A model generated the notes under the pieces. It had not been told where the DNA came from and did no database searches. It saw only the letters and a list, made by a program, of their open reading frames with translations. Made by a program: the position numbers and the translations under genes. This document shows positions 10,551 to 20,749 of a DNA stretch of 64,000 nucleotides, one piece after another; the first letter of the stretch is position 1, and every line of letters begins with the position of its first letter. The stretch comes from JBGTGT01 sp051439375 (GTDB taxonomy: Bacteria > Cyanobacteriota > Cyanobacteriia > Cyanobacteriales > Microcystaceae). The stretch is from NCBI GenBank assembly GCA_051439375.1, contig JBFRWB010000080.1:1-64000 (forward strand). The letters run 5' to 3'.

Positions 10551-10554
10551 ATTT

Positions 10555-10600
10555 TAGGTGCTAGGTTTTAGGTGCTAGGTGCTAGGTGCTAGGTTTGCTG
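10555..10600. repeat. TAGGTGC short tandem repeats between rpoB and tatD
   Basis: Several copies of a 7-bp TAGGTGC/TAGGTTT unit follow one another immediately upstream of the rpoB start codon. They are related to the array in the rpoB-rpoC2 spacer and lie inside the probable transcript leader. Confidence 0.6.
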
Positions 10601-10665
10601 GTTTGCAGGTTTCGGGTTTTAGAGATTTAAACCTCGGATCTCATACCTTGTCCCTTACAAAAACT

Positions 10666-11445
10666 TTATACCTTAAGACTAAACAATCGAATTGCGTTTT
10701 CTGTAGTTGTTTGAGCAAGATTTTCTAAGGATTCTCCTCGTAATTGGGCAACATGGTTGGCAACATGACGCACATAAGCAGGTTCATTCCGTTTTCCTCG
10801 CTTGGGAACTGGGGCTAAAAAAGGGCAGTCTGTTTCCACCAATAAGCGATCGCTATTAACTATTTTTGCGGAGGCTTGAACCGATTCTGCTTTTTTAAAG
10901 GTCACGATGCCACTAAAACTAATATATAACCCCAAGTCTAAAAACCATCGGGTTTCTTCAGGTGTGCCACTCCAACAGTGCATCACGCCCTTAACTGGGG
11001 CATATTTAGCTTTAAACTGCTCTAAAATCTCTTTGAGGTCTGCTGCCGCATCCCGACAGTGAATAATAACGGGTTTATCCAATTGGTGGGCAATTTCTAG
11101 CTGTTTCCATAGAACCTCCTTTTGCCAGTCTCGGTTATCGGCTTTATAAAAATCTAATCCTAATTCCCCTATAGCAACCACCCGTTCATCTGAACGAGCG
11201 TTGGTTAAGATCTGATCGCTCATGGTACTATCCCAATGATCTGCATCAAGGGGATGAAGGCCGATTGCAAAGGATAAATTGCCAAAATGATCGGCAAGGG
11301 CTTGAATTTCGGAGAACTCTTGCGGTTTGACACAGGAATGGACAAGATGCACCACTTGTGCTTCTCGCCATCGAGCTTGCAATGCGTCTAGATCCGCCTG
11401 AAAAACGTCAAAGTTAAGATGAACGTGGGTGTCTATTAGTTGCAT
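10666..11445 (-). CDS. tatD: TatD family metal-dependent hydrolase
   Basis: The likely start is the ATG at 11445, giving MQLIDTHVHLNF with the HxH metal-binding pair in the usual place; the longer frame to 11472 adds nine unrelated residues. Further metal ligands are in GELGLDFY, IIHCRDA, MHCWSG and ETDCPFLAP, and the family signature PKRGKRNEP is present. TatD proteins are Mg-dependent 3'-5' exonucleases or deoxyribonucleases acting in DNA repair. It sits between rpsT and rpoB on the same strand, as I recall for Synechocystis. Confidence 0.93.
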   Translation of the reverse strand: MQLIDTHVHLNFDVFQADLDALQARWREAQVVHLVHSCVKPQEFSEIQALADHFGNLSFAIGLHPLDADHWDSTMSDQILTNARSDERVVAIGELGLDFYKADNRDWQKEVLWKQLEIAHQLDKPVIIHCRDAAADLKEILEQFKAKYAPVKGVMHCWSGTPEETRWFLDLGLYISFSGIVTFKKAESVQASAKIVNSDRLLVETDCPFLAPVPKRGKRNEPAYVRHVANHVAQLRGESLENLAQTTTENAIRLFSLKV

Positions 11446-11503
11446 TGTTTGAGGTAGAACAAAGAAGCACAAAAAAAGGAGGATTTCTGCCTAATCTTTA
11501 ATA

Positions 11504-11803
11504 TTAAGCAACAGGAGCCGGATCTAATTTTTTAAGCGCTTTGGCTAAACGAGCTTTTTTTCGTGCGCCATTATTTGGGTGTAATACGCCCCGTTTGATG
11601 GCTTTGTCGATTTTGCTGTAAGCGGCGGCTAAGTGTTTTTGGATTTCTGCCATTTGCTCTGAGCTAGGATTTTCGTCACAAGCTTCCACCGCCAGAAAAT
11701 ATTTTTTCATAAGGGTTTTAACGGCGGATTTATAGGATTTATTATGGAGACGATTCCGCTCGGAGACTTTAATTCTTTTGATTGCTGATTTAATATTTGC
11801 CAC
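11504..11803 (-). CDS. rpsT: 30S ribosomal protein S20
   Basis: 99 residues, basic, beginning MANIKSAIKRIKVSERNR, the standard S20 N-terminus, with RGVLHPNNGARKKARLAK near the end. It binds 16S rRNA early in 30S assembly. It is the first gene of the minus-strand rpsT-tatD-rpoB-rpoC2 run. Confidence 0.97.
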   Translation of the reverse strand: MANIKSAIKRIKVSERNRLHNKSYKSAVKTLMKKYFLAVEACDENPSSEQMAEIQKHLAAAYSKIDKAIKRGVLHPNNGARKKARLAKALKKLDPAPVA

Positions 11804-12078
11804 GGTAGCTTTCCAATCAATGGGTCGGTAATAGGACAGTCAGAATTGCTATTATAGCAGCATATTTGGTTCTTGTGCAAGGATAACGGATATAGCCCTA
11901 CGGTCAAGGCAGAAGTAAGCGATCCAAGGGTTTCAGCGATCGCAACTGTCCTAACCTAAATGTTTAGGGCTATGTATTAGAATATAAAAAAATAATGTCT
12001 GCAAAAATATCTTGCTCACCTGTTGTCAAAATGATTCTTAGTTTGTTATGCTAGTTAAGCGTTAGAAAACAACGCTTC

Positions 12079-12151
<73 letters not shown>

Positions 12152-12209
12152 TCTTAAGAGTAATAGATCCCCGCATTTGCAGGAATCCATACTTGGTCGT
12201 TGCATCAAG

Positions 12210-13694
12210 TTACGGTAAATCTGTATGACCCATTAAGTAGCGATCGCATTCCCGTGCGACTTCTCGGCCTTCCTTAAACGCCCAAACCACTAAACTTTGA
12301 CCGCGACGACAATCACCTGCCGCAAAAACACCGGGCAAACTGGTCAAATATTTCCCTTCTGGGGCTTTAATATTACTGCGGGCATCGGTTTCTAAGCATA
12401 AAGCTTCCAATAAAGGCTGTTCGGGACCTAAAAAGCCCATGGCCAATAAGACTAACTGGGCAGGAATCACTTTCTCAGTCCCAGCAACGGGGTTAGGAAT
12501 AAAGCGGCCTTGATCATTTTTCGTCCATTCCACCACTACTGTATGAACGGCTTTTACATTTCCGCCTTCGTCTCCCTCAAATTTCGTAGCTGTGGTTAAA
12601 TAAACTCTGGGATCATCCCCAAATTTAGCCGCAGCTTCCTCTTGTCCGTAATCTACACGGTAAACCTTTGGCCATTCTGGCCAAGGATTATTCGCTGCCC
12701 GTTCTTCAGGGGGTTTGGGCATAATTTCTAATTGGGTTACGCTGTTACATCCTTGACGAATAGAGGTTCCTACACAGTCGGTTCCCGTATCTCCTCCGCC
12801 AATAATCACCACATCTTTACCCGCCGCCGAAATATAATGACCGTTATGGCTACCATTTAACACTGCCTTGGTATTTTCCGTTAAAAACTCCATTGCGAAG
12901 TTGATTCCCTTTAAATCTCGTCCTTCAATGGGCAAATTTCTCGGTCGAGTCGATCCCGTACAGAGAACAACTGCGTCGTATTCTGTGAGTAGGTTTTCAG
13001 CAGGAATATCTTTACCAATTTCAGTATTGCAAATAAATTCAACCCCTTCTTCTTCTAAAAGCTTGATTCGTCTTAACACCACTTTTTGCTTGTTTAGTTT
13101 CATATTGGGGATACCATACATTAATAATCCCCCTGGCCGATCGGCTCGTTCGTAAACGGTTACGGAATGACCGGCTGTATTTAGCTGATCCGCAGCACAT
13201 AACCCAGCCGGCCCCGATCCTATAATGGCTACCTTCTTCCCTGTCCGTTTTTGGGGCGGATGCGCCTTAATCCATCCTTCTTCCCATCCTTTCTCACTAA
13301 TTGAATATTCAATATTCTTGATGGTGACAGGGGGATTTGTAATACCAAGAACACAAGCTCCTTCACAGGGGGCGGGACAAACTCGACTGGTAAATTCGGG
13401 AAAATTATTGGTTTTATGGAGACGATCTAGGGCTTCATCCCATAAACCTCGATAAACTAGGTCATTCCACTCTGGAATCAGGTTATTAATGGGACAGCCA
13501 CTAGCCATACCACTAATCACTGTTCCTGTATGACAGAAAGGTGTTCCGCAGTCCATACATCTAGCCCCCTGTTGACGAATGGCTGCCTCTTCCATTGGGA
13601 GATGAAATTCATCCCAGTTGCCAATTCGCTCACGAGGTGATGCTTCTGACGCTACTTCACGAAGATATTCCATGAATCCCGTTGGTTTTCCCAT
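12210..13694 (-). CDS. gltD: Glutamate synthase small subunit (NADPH-type, GltD)
   Basis: 494 residues. The N-terminus carries two cysteine clusters (CMDCGTPFCHTG and SGCPINN, then CPAPCEGAC) that bind Fe-S centres. These are followed by an FAD site (IGSGPAGLCAADQL), an NAD(P)H site (IIGGGDTGTDCVGT) and the C-terminal GVFAAGDCRRG FAD motif. It passes electrons from NADPH to the large subunit in the GS-GOGAT nitrogen assimilation route. The gene stands alone here; gltB is not in the window. Confidence 0.95.
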   Translation of the reverse strand: MGKPTGFMEYLREVASEASPRERIGNWDEFHLPMEEAAIRQQGARCMDCGTPFCHTGTVISGMASGCPINNLIPEWNDLVYRGLWDEALDRLHKTNNFPEFTSRVCPAPCEGACVLGITNPPVTIKNIEYSISEKGWEEGWIKAHPPQKRTGKKVAIIGSGPAGLCAADQLNTAGHSVTVYERADRPGGLLMYGIPNMKLNKQKVVLRRIKLLEEEGVEFICNTEIGKDIPAENLLTEYDAVVLCTGSTRPRNLPIEGRDLKGINFAMEFLTENTKAVLNGSHNGHYISAAGKDVVIIGGGDTGTDCVGTSIRQGCNSVTQLEIMPKPPEERAANNPWPEWPKVYRVDYGQEEAAAKFGDDPRVYLTTATKFEGDEGGNVKAVHTVVVEWTKNDQGRFIPNPVAGTEKVIPAQLVLLAMGFLGPEQPLLEALCLETDARSNIKAPEGKYLTSLPGVFAAGDCRRGQSLVVWAFKEGREVARECDRYLMGHTDLP

Positions 13695-13913
13695 TGTGTT
13701 CCCCCAAGTATGGTAATAGTAACTTAATTTTGTGTATTGTTTTTAGGTAAACTTGCCTTGATTCGGTGAAGATTTACCCCAATTTGACAAGGTTAAACGC
13801 CTCATCCTATTGGTTATTATTAAGTTAAATTTTGGAGATCCCTGTAGTTTACGGATTTGTTTAAGAATTTTGGGGGAAGTTCTGTCCACTAAGGTAGAGC
13901 TATTCTACTCGAT

Positions 13914-14702
13914 TTAATAAATTGCTTCTGGGGGTTTTACCATTTTCATCGCTCTTAATCCAGCAATAACTCCTGTTCCAATGACCACTCCTCCAATGGA
14001 ACGTAATAAATTTTCAATGGGAATAATGGGAATGAGGGCAACCCACACTTCTTCTGGCCAATTGAATATATAGTAAGCAATCATGGCAATTGTCAAGTGA
14101 GAAAGACCACTGGCCATCCATGTTCCGAAAAATAAACCTAAAGCTAATAATTTAATATCCTGTGAGCCAATCCAACGGGCAAATAAACGACGGGTGGGTA
14201 ATATGAATAAGAGTAATCCTGACCAATCAATAAATGAGCCAGCAATAACAATATTACGATCAACTCCATTATTAGCGATCGCATGATGAGCATATAAAAA
14301 TAAACTTAGACAAGAAAGAATTGATACGATAAGCCACCAATAAGGTCTATTCCGACTTTTCCCCATTAATCCAGCAACAAGGGCGGTTAACATAGCACTA
14401 CCAATGGATAAGGCTGGTACACCTGCGGTATAGGGGGCTAAAAATACCCCAATCATCGCCCCAATTCCTGCTCCCACCATTGCTGCTATGGGTCCTAATA
14501 ACCACCCTAATAGGGGAAGAACAGCTTGACTAAGGGGCATACTTCCCCCCGTAGAAAGGACAATAGAGAAGGGAATAAAAGATAAAGCAGTGACAACAGC
14601 CGCAAGCACCACAATATAAGCAGTTGGTGTTCCGTCAATGGTTGCACCAGATAATTTGGTTACCTCTCGCTCTTTTCCTTGGGGAGTCCAGTTCGTCGTC
14701 AT
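13914..14702 (-). CDS. Multi-pass membrane protein resembling ECF transporter S components
   Basis: 262 residues with about six to seven hydrophobic helices after a ~25-residue polar N-terminus. Gly/Ala-rich segments such as PLLGWLLGPIAAMVGAGIGAMIG resemble substrate-binding S components of energy-coupling-factor vitamin transporters. No ATPase or T component is next to it, so assignment to that family is tentative. Upstream, 13695-13913 holds no gene. Confidence 0.65.
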   Translation of the reverse strand: MTTNWTPQGKEREVTKLSGATIDGTPTAYIVVLAAVVTALSFIPFSIVLSTGGSMPLSQAVLPLLGWLLGPIAAMVGAGIGAMIGVFLAPYTAGVPALSIGSAMLTALVAGLMGKSRNRPYWWLIVSILSCLSLFLYAHHAIANNGVDRNIVIAGSFIDWSGLLLFILPTRRLFARWIGSQDIKLLALGLFFGTWMASGLSHLTIAMIAYYIFNWPEEVWVALIPIIPIENLLRSIGGVVIGTGVIAGLRAMKMVKPPEAIY

Positions 14703-14820
14703 TTATCTGTTGACTTGTAAATATTAATACTGCACCATTATAGCTGTAGGGTGGGCTGTAATTGTCAAAAAAATGACTATGATATGGGTAAGTCAACTTT
14801 AAGGTTAATATTTATTTATC

Positions 14821-15372
14821 ATGTCTAAACTCGTTAAACCGATTCCTAATTTAGAAGAACAACGCAGAGAACAAGAAAAACTCCATGATACCCTATTGTT
14901 GCTTGATCATCTTTTTAAACGCGAAGAAGCAACCGCAAAGATGATCTTGGGCAATTTATACGATATTGGTACAATTAACCTGATTAATAATAAAGTCCCC
15001 TTAAAAATGGTCAGTCCTTTATTAAAACTTTTTGCAACAACCGCTAAACCCCTTGCTTCGGTTATTGCTGTCCGTGCATTTCAAACCTATTGTCCTAAAT
15101 TAATTACCGATTATCTCTATTCTTTGGTAGAACTTAAACCCAAAGATCCAACAGTGATTGAAGCAGTAGAAGTAGGTGCTTTGTCCGTTCCTGAAGTAGA
15201 AGCAAAATTGCAGGAAGTTAAACGATTACGGGGAAGAGTTAAGCTTTTAACGGGAAGTTTAGTCGCAACTGTAGCAATTTTTGCAGGAAGCTCATTATTT
15301 GTCGCTCATAGACTTGGATTACAGCCTCAAGATATTGTTCAACCAACGCAAACTGTAATTAATGATCGATAA
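14821..15372 (+). CDS. Conserved hypothetical protein with C-terminal membrane helix
   Basis: 183 residues: a charged helical N-terminal part (about 1-140), then one hydrophobic helix (LLTGSLVATVAIFAGSSLFVA) and a short tail. The start ATG directly follows an AT-rich stretch. Family not recognised beyond similarity in style to conserved cyanobacterial proteins. It diverges from the upstream membrane-protein gene across ~118 bp. Confidence 0.75.
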   Translation: MSKLVKPIPNLEEQRREQEKLHDTLLLLDHLFKREEATAKMILGNLYDIGTINLINNKVPLKMVSPLLKLFATTAKPLASVIAVRAFQTYCPKLITDYLYSLVELKPKDPTVIEAVEVGALSVPEVEAKLQEVKRLRGRVKLLTGSLVATVAIFAGSSLFVAHRLGLQPQDIVQPTQTVINDR

Positions 15373-15434
15373 ATAACGTTACAATAAACCTTAAATATTA
15401 TCTATAAATTTGGGTGATGACGACTCTTTATCCT

Positions 15435-16418
15435 TTATTTTAGTGTCTGAGTTTGGGTTTGACTTTGACTAACAATCGGATCTAAAACAAAGAAAGTTTC
15501 TCCCATTTTATCCCCAACATCATTGATTTTTTTCTGGATTTCATCTAAAAATTCGTGTAACCCCACTTCAGAAATATCCTCAAATGTAGTGTAGCCTAAT
15601 TCTCCACATAAACGTCCCAAGGCTCGTTCCGCCGAATTACACCAAGTCCCTACAGGTGTTCCCGTTACTTGATGTAGCGATCGCTGGACTTCCAACAGAC
15701 AAAAATGAACAGATCGGGGAAAATCTCGGTTTAAAATCAAAAATTCTGCTACTCCATTGGGTGTAATGCGTCTCTGACATTTGCGATACATTTCATAGGC
15801 ACTCGCTGATCTCAATAAAGCGATCCATTGAACTTGATCTAGGGAAGTTCCGACCCATTCTGCGGAGGGTAAGAGATAATAATATTTTACGTCCAAAATT
15901 CTTGCCGTTTTGTCGGCTCTTTCCTGTAAACGCCCCATTTGTCCAAAATGCCACCCTTCATTATGGGTCATTGTCGCATCCATTACCCCCGCAAACCGAT
16001 GACTAGATAGTTTGACTTGGGTAAAAAAGCTCGGTAACGTTGTTTGAGGATGATGATTTGCAGCCTCTGTCACCATCAAATAGAACGCATTTACTTGTTC
16101 CCACATTTCCGAAGAAATAATTTCCCGCTCGGATCTCGCATTTTCCCTCGCTTGTGTTAAACAAGAAAGAATAGAATTTGGATATTGTTCGTCAAAGGTG
16201 AGGAATTGAATCACATTATCGCTACTAGACTCACCGTAGCGTTCTTTAAATAGTTCTAAATCTCCCGTTGTCCAAACCAGAGGTTCCCACTGTTGGGTGA
16301 CCCGTTTGGGGAGGTCTAGCATTAGATTAAGATTAACATCCACAAAACGAGCCACATTATCTGCTCTTTCAATATAACGATTTAACCAGTAAATGGAATC
16401 AGCAACACGACTTAGCAT
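15435..16418 (-). CDS. Alpha-E domain-containing protein (DUF403)
   Basis: The family typically begins MLSRVADSIYWLNRYIERADNVARF, which sets the start at 16418 rather than at the ATG ten codons upstream. The 327-residue product is all-helical. Alpha-E proteins usually sit beside a circularly permuted ATP-grasp ligase and transglutaminase-like proteins, suggesting a peptide-modifying role, but no partner is adjacent here. Biochemical activity is unknown. Confidence 0.88.
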   Translation of the reverse strand: MLSRVADSIYWLNRYIERADNVARFVDVNLNLMLDLPKRVTQQWEPLVWTTGDLELFKERYGESSSDNVIQFLTFDEQYPNSILSCLTQARENARSEREIISSEMWEQVNAFYLMVTEAANHHPQTTLPSFFTQVKLSSHRFAGVMDATMTHNEGWHFGQMGRLQERADKTARILDVKYYYLLPSAEWVGTSLDQVQWIALLRSASAYEMYRKCQRRITPNGVAEFLILNRDFPRSVHFCLLEVQRSLHQVTGTPVGTWCNSAERALGRLCGELGYTTFEDISEVGLHEFLDEIQKKINDVGDKMGETFFVLDPIVSQSQTQTQTLK

Positions 16419-16556
16419 AACGGGAACTAGATATGAGTAGATAGACAAACTTTATTATAAAATAACAATGATTTAATAAATACAAAACCTGTCTGTTCTC
16501 AGTTAATCGTCATTCTCCTTGTCCTTCTATCTCTGTTAAATTTTCCGTAAAAAATT

Positions 16557-17729
16557 ATGAAAATCTTAGTGGCCAGTCACACTTATATTGTCAAGCTAAA
16601 CTGTGAAAAGCTCAAAGAATTAGCAAATTTGCGTCCTGACATTGAAGTTACGGTTATTGTTCCCAAAATTTGGCGACCGGGTGGCGTACAGAATAAAATA
16701 ATTGAATCTAAGTCTTGGGAAGCGGGCAATTTTAGAGTTGTCCCTCTCTCTAATTTTAGTCAAAATAATCAAGGGTTATTAACCTTTGGACTGGATCTTA
16801 TTACGCTTATAAAAGAGTTTAAGCCGACGATAATTCAAGTAGAACAAGGGATTAAATCTTTTGCTTATGCTGAACTCATTACTTTAAATAAATTATTAAA
16901 CTTAAAGGCAAAAAATTGCTTTTTTACATGGTGGAATTTACCTTATCAGTCTAAGTTTCCCTTATCTGTTTTAGAAGATTATAATATTAAAAATACCCAT
17001 GGATTAGTGGCAGGAAATCAAGATGCGGTTGATATTTTACAAGACCATGGCTTTAAAAATGACTACTGTATTTTACCACAATTAGGCGTTGATGAAAAAT
17101 TATTTGCCCCAAGAGAACAACCTGAATTATCTCAAAAGTTTGGTATTAGTGAACATGAATTTATTATCGGTTTTGTCGGTCGTTTTGTTCCCGAAAAGGG
17201 AATTTTAACCCTTGTTAAAGCTTTAGCTAAACTTAAAGATTTAAACTTAAACTGGAAAATTCTGTTATTAGGAAGGGGAGAACTCAAAGAAACGATTGAA
17301 AAAGAAACAAAACAAGCAGAAATTAGTGATCGCCTCATCTTAGTCGAAAGTGTTCCTCACGATCAAGTGGCGAATTATATTAATTTAATGAATGTTTTAG
17401 TCTTACCCTCAGAAACAGATACAAAGTTTAAAACCTTAACTTCAGTGGGATGGAAAGAGCAATTTGGTCATGTTTTAATTGAAGCTATGGCCTGTAAAGT
17501 ACCTGTCATTGGCTCTAATTCTGGCGAAATCCCTAATGTAATTGGAGACGCAGGAATGATATTTCCTGAACAAGATGCAGACGCATTAAGCCATTGTTTA
17601 CGTCAATTGATTGAACAGCCCCCGTTGGTTGAAAAATATGCTAATTTAGGATATGAAAGAACGATGGAAAACTATACCAATTTAGCCCTTGCTAAAAAAC
17701 AATTAGCTTTTTATGAGGAACTTCTTTAA
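16557..17729 (+). CDS. Glycosyltransferase family 4 protein
   Basis: 390 residues with a two-domain GT-B fold. The C-terminal domain starts at IGFVGRFVPEKGILTLVKAL and includes the nucleotide-sugar motif EAMACKVPVIGSNSGEIP with the E-x7-E type spacing. It transfers a sugar from an activated donor, probably in exopolysaccharide or glycolipid synthesis; donor and acceptor are not evident. It stands alone and is divergent from the alpha-E gene. Confidence 0.9.
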   Translation: MKILVASHTYIVKLNCEKLKELANLRPDIEVTVIVPKIWRPGGVQNKIIESKSWEAGNFRVVPLSNFSQNNQGLLTFGLDLITLIKEFKPTIIQVEQGIKSFAYAELITLNKLLNLKAKNCFFTWWNLPYQSKFPLSVLEDYNIKNTHGLVAGNQDAVDILQDHGFKNDYCILPQLGVDEKLFAPREQPELSQKFGISEHEFIIGFVGRFVPEKGILTLVKALAKLKDLNLNWKILLLGRGELKETIEKETKQAEISDRLILVESVPHDQVANYINLMNVLVLPSETDTKFKTLTSVGWKEQFGHVLIEAMACKVPVIGSNSGEIPNVIGDAGMIFPEQDADALSHCLRQLIEQPPLVEKYANLGYERTMENYTNLALAKKQLAFYEELL

Positions 17730-17922
17730 TGATTGTCACTTTAGTGACTACAGACAAAGCTACGACTCCCTGAAAGTCCATAGCTTGAAAATCGAAAAAA
17801 TTTTATTTTCATTCTCTTAAAAAAGAGAGATTGAAACCATTTTTCCCCTTGTCACTAACTTCTGTAACTCCTGAACTCCTGTAACTTCTGTAACACTCAT
17901 TTACCCGTGAAAATAAAAGACT

Positions 17923-18420
17923 ATGGAAGCAATTTATATACCCAGATTACTAAAAGCACCTGAACAAACTGAAATCCTCCCTATTGAGGACTTTATTACG
18001 GGAATTAATACCTTATCACCCGTTAAAGGTTCTCTGACTATTGCCCATCGAGGGACATACTTAGAGGTTACGATTCAAGCTCAAGCGATTTTAACCTTAA
18101 CCTGCGATCGCTGTTTACAGCAATACAATCATCGTCTTACGTTGAACACTTCAGAATTACTATGGTTAGATAAAAACATCTTAGACAATGAAAATCTAAA
18201 TGTAGATACAGAGAAATTTGACGATGATTTAGGAGAAAGTTTAGCATCTAATGGCTATTTTGACGCTTATAGTTGGCTTTATGAACAATTATCTTTGGCA
18301 ATGCCCCTACGTCAACTCTGTGGTAAAAATTGTAATCCACCTGCCACCTCCCAACCCCCTAAAACCCTACAAGATAGTCGCTGGTCAATCCTTGAAACCC
18401 TCAAAGATCAATTAAGATAA
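17923..18420 (+). CDS. yceD: YceD family protein (DUF177)
   Basis: 165 residues. Cysteine pairs CDRCLQQY (mid protein) and CGKNC (near the end) match the zinc-ribbon-like pattern of the YceD/DUF177 family, which is linked to 23S rRNA accumulation and often neighbours rpmF. No rpmF is adjacent here. The spacer before it (17730-17922) contains short CTGTAAC/CTTCTGTAAC repeats but no gene. Confidence 0.87.
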   Translation: MEAIYIPRLLKAPEQTEILPIEDFITGINTLSPVKGSLTIAHRGTYLEVTIQAQAILTLTCDRCLQQYNHRLTLNTSELLWLDKNILDNENLNVDTEKFDDDLGESLASNGYFDAYSWLYEQLSLAMPLRQLCGKNCNPPATSQPPKTLQDSRWSILETLKDQLR

Positions 18421-18537
18421 ACGACGTTAGGTCATTCATCTAAATATATATTTCAGGAAACCCTAATAAATAAAGGTGAATGATCCCTAAAACCTGTGCT
18501 AAAACTATAGGGAATTTGACTAAATGTGGTGGGGACA

Positions 18538-19887
18538 ATGGACGTAATTTTTCAAATTAGCTTTCGTTACTGGCATAAATTACAATTTTATGGATCAAAG
18601 TGGCGAAAAATTTTTAAAAACCCTTTTCTTAAAGCCCTTTTTTTCCTTTTACTTGCTTTGGTTGCCGAATTAGCCCTCTTAAAGCAACCAACTTCATTAT
18701 TTGTTGGTCAACCCCACCATGTCAAACTTCCTGAGTCCCTATTTTTCCAAACATTGCTTGAGAAACCAGTTTCCTTTCAAACCGCCTCAGACAGTCCAGT
18801 AGGACGACCTTTAACCGAAGCAGAAAGAGCAACCATCCAACAGTTATTACCGAACGCCCAAGCCCCTGATAAGTTCCCTGCATTTGAACAACTCCCCCTA
18901 TTTATTCTCCATGACACAGCAGGACTCTTAGCCAAAAGTACTGTTTATGAGAAGCAAAAGAGAAATAATGGACCCCTTGGAGATGGAATTGCAGCTTATA
19001 TTGCCAGAGATGGTGAACCCATTGTTACCCGTAATAATTTTTGGGATGTTCGCCGTCCCACTGCTTTAGCTTATGAGAAATCTTTAGATATTGTCGCAGA
19101 AAAAGCCCGAAATCAAGCCGTTCGTCAAGTTTATCGCCTAACTTCTGATTCTGGCCGCACTCAAGCCTTTGAAGCTGTGACCAAGGGATTAACGGTTAAT
19201 CAGAATAACCTCATTAAAGGGGCAAATATATGGTTAAATACCACGTCTGAGTCCCAATTTAACTCCATTAGCCGTAATTATCGAGGAGGTCTAGATGGGG
19301 CAAAAAGTACAGGAATTTGGGCAATGACCCAAGTATGCCATGATGTGCTAGATGGGGTTAATTTAGCCCGTTCTGCGAATCAAAAAGGAAATTTGACCAA
19401 AATTTGTCAAAAGGTCTATCCTGCCCTTAAAGCCAGTCGTCAACGCATTGCAGCCGCCGTTAATGTGGAAGTTGTGCAGCACATGGGATCTCATTGTTTC
19501 CTCACTGATAGCGCAGTCAGAACTTATAACGCCTATAATCCTCCTTATGCCCGTATTACTCAAAATAGGGTCGTTTCTCTACAAAAAGATGGTTATGGCG
19601 CCTATCCTGATAGTCAATATGAAGGGTTAGCCATTGTTTATCTCTATTCAGCCTTGCAAGCAGGTATATTTCCCGAAATTACCACTCATTTTCTCTTAGA
19701 TAAAGGAATTGGTGACCATTGTGACCCTAGAGGTTTAGATTTAAAACTGTTGTATGAAAAGATTAGTCAGCGACTTGGCCATCCGTGGGGAACTCGTTAT
19801 GGTATTAATCCTCAATATGGCACAAATTTAGATGCAGGGGATAATGTTTGGTGGGCAGAAAAAGTCTTAGGGATTAAACCATTCTAA
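18538..19887 (+). CDS. Conserved hypothetical protein, membrane-anchored
   Basis: About 449 residues; an upstream in-frame GTG at 18526 is also possible. A hydrophobic helix (ALFFLLLALVAELALL) near residues 30-50 anchors it, and the remainder is a soluble domain rich in Tyr, Arg and His, probably exported. I recognise no catalytic motif. The spacer upstream holds an imperfect inverted repeat (TCATTCA at ~18432 and TGAATGA at ~18478). Confidence 0.75.
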   Translation: MDVIFQISFRYWHKLQFYGSKWRKIFKNPFLKALFFLLLALVAELALLKQPTSLFVGQPHHVKLPESLFFQTLLEKPVSFQTASDSPVGRPLTEAERATIQQLLPNAQAPDKFPAFEQLPLFILHDTAGLLAKSTVYEKQKRNNGPLGDGIAAYIARDGEPIVTRNNFWDVRRPTALAYEKSLDIVAEKARNQAVRQVYRLTSDSGRTQAFEAVTKGLTVNQNNLIKGANIWLNTTSESQFNSISRNYRGGLDGAKSTGIWAMTQVCHDVLDGVNLARSANQKGNLTKICQKVYPALKASRQRIAAAVNVEVVQHMGSHCFLTDSAVRTYNAYNPPYARITQNRVVSLQKDGYGAYPDSQYEGLAIVYLYSALQAGIFPEITTHFLLDKGIGDHCDPRGLDLKLLYEKISQRLGHPWGTRYGINPQYGTNLDAGDNVWWAEKVLGIKPF

Positions 19888-19914
19888 ATAGGAGAGTTGT
19901 TTAGAAATTAAGGC

Positions 19915-20664
19915 TTATATAAAAAAAATAGACAAACCAATGGCAATCACCGCCCCTAAAAAAGTATTAATGAAATTGACCACTTCATTCGTTAACCATT
20001 GCCATTTTTCTTGTAAGGTCGCCCCAATTAAACTCTCTAAATTAGTTGCGATAAAAGCCGCAATAATCGTCCACAGTACACCGAAGGGTGAGATTAATCC
20101 TAAGCCCCATCCACAAACGGCGATCGCAACTGCACCAACGATTCCTGCTAATGTTCCTTCTAAACTAACTGCTCCTTCCGTTCCCCGTGGCACAGGTTGT
20201 AAAGTGGTAATCAGAAATGTCCGTCGTCCATAGGCTTTTCCCACTTCTGAGGCAGTGGTATCTGCCAATTTAGTCGCAAAACTGGCAACGTAACCTAAAA
20301 CTAATAAATTGATATAAGAAGCCGGCACAAATAACGTTCCTATGCCGCATAAAGCCCCTGTTAACGCCGATCCCCAGACATTTTCGGGGCCACGTTTCCC
20401 GTCTCGCTTTTCAGCAATCCCCTCGGCTTCTTTTTGTGCCATGCCAATCCGAGTGACAGATGAACCAACAAGGAAATAAAGCATCACAATGACATAACCC
20501 CGCCACCCTAATGTTCCCCAGACAATCACGCCCAATCCCCAAGCATGGAGATAGCCCATGACGGTTAGTAGTTTTTTAGGAACAATTAGGGCAAAAATCA
20601 GCAAAAATGAATTTAAAAGAACAGCAATCCACCATGGTTGATAAGTTACTAACAATTCCGACAT
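19915..20664 (-). CDS. DUF92/TIGR00297 membrane protein, VTE6-like phytyl-phosphate kinase candidate
   Basis: The likely start is the ATG at 20664 (MSELLV); a longer frame reaches 20724. The product has about 250 residues and seven to eight hydrophobic helices. It carries the family block FATKLADTTASEVGKAYG followed by TTLQPVPRGTEGAVSLEG. In plants and cyanobacteria this family includes VTE6, which phosphorylates phytyl phosphate for tocopherol and phylloquinone synthesis. Function is inferred from family only. Confidence 0.85.
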   Translation of the reverse strand: MSELLVTYQPWWIAVLLNSFLLIFALIVPKKLLTVMGYLHAWGLGVIVWGTLGWRGYVIVMLYFLVGSSVTRIGMAQKEAEGIAEKRDGKRGPENVWGSALTGALCGIGTLFVPASYINLLVLGYVASFATKLADTTASEVGKAYGRRTFLITTLQPVPRGTEGAVSLEGTLAGIVGAVAIAVCGWGLGLISPFGVLWTIIAAFIATNLESLIGATLQEKWQWLTNEVVNFINTFLGAVIAIGLSIFFI

Positions 20665-20749
20665 CAATCGAATCCTCCACAAAAAAGGTGCAAGTTTCCC
20701 TGCACCCAAAGCCATGAAAAACAAAATGCTCTGATCCTAGATATTTAGC

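Noticed and set aside
12868..13455. Antisense frames inside gltD
   Set aside because: They lie wholly in a well conserved gene and have no recognisable product.
17805..17845. GAGAGATTGAAACC stretch resembling the end of a CRISPR repeat
   Set aside because: Single occurrence with no repeat copies nearby; not an array.
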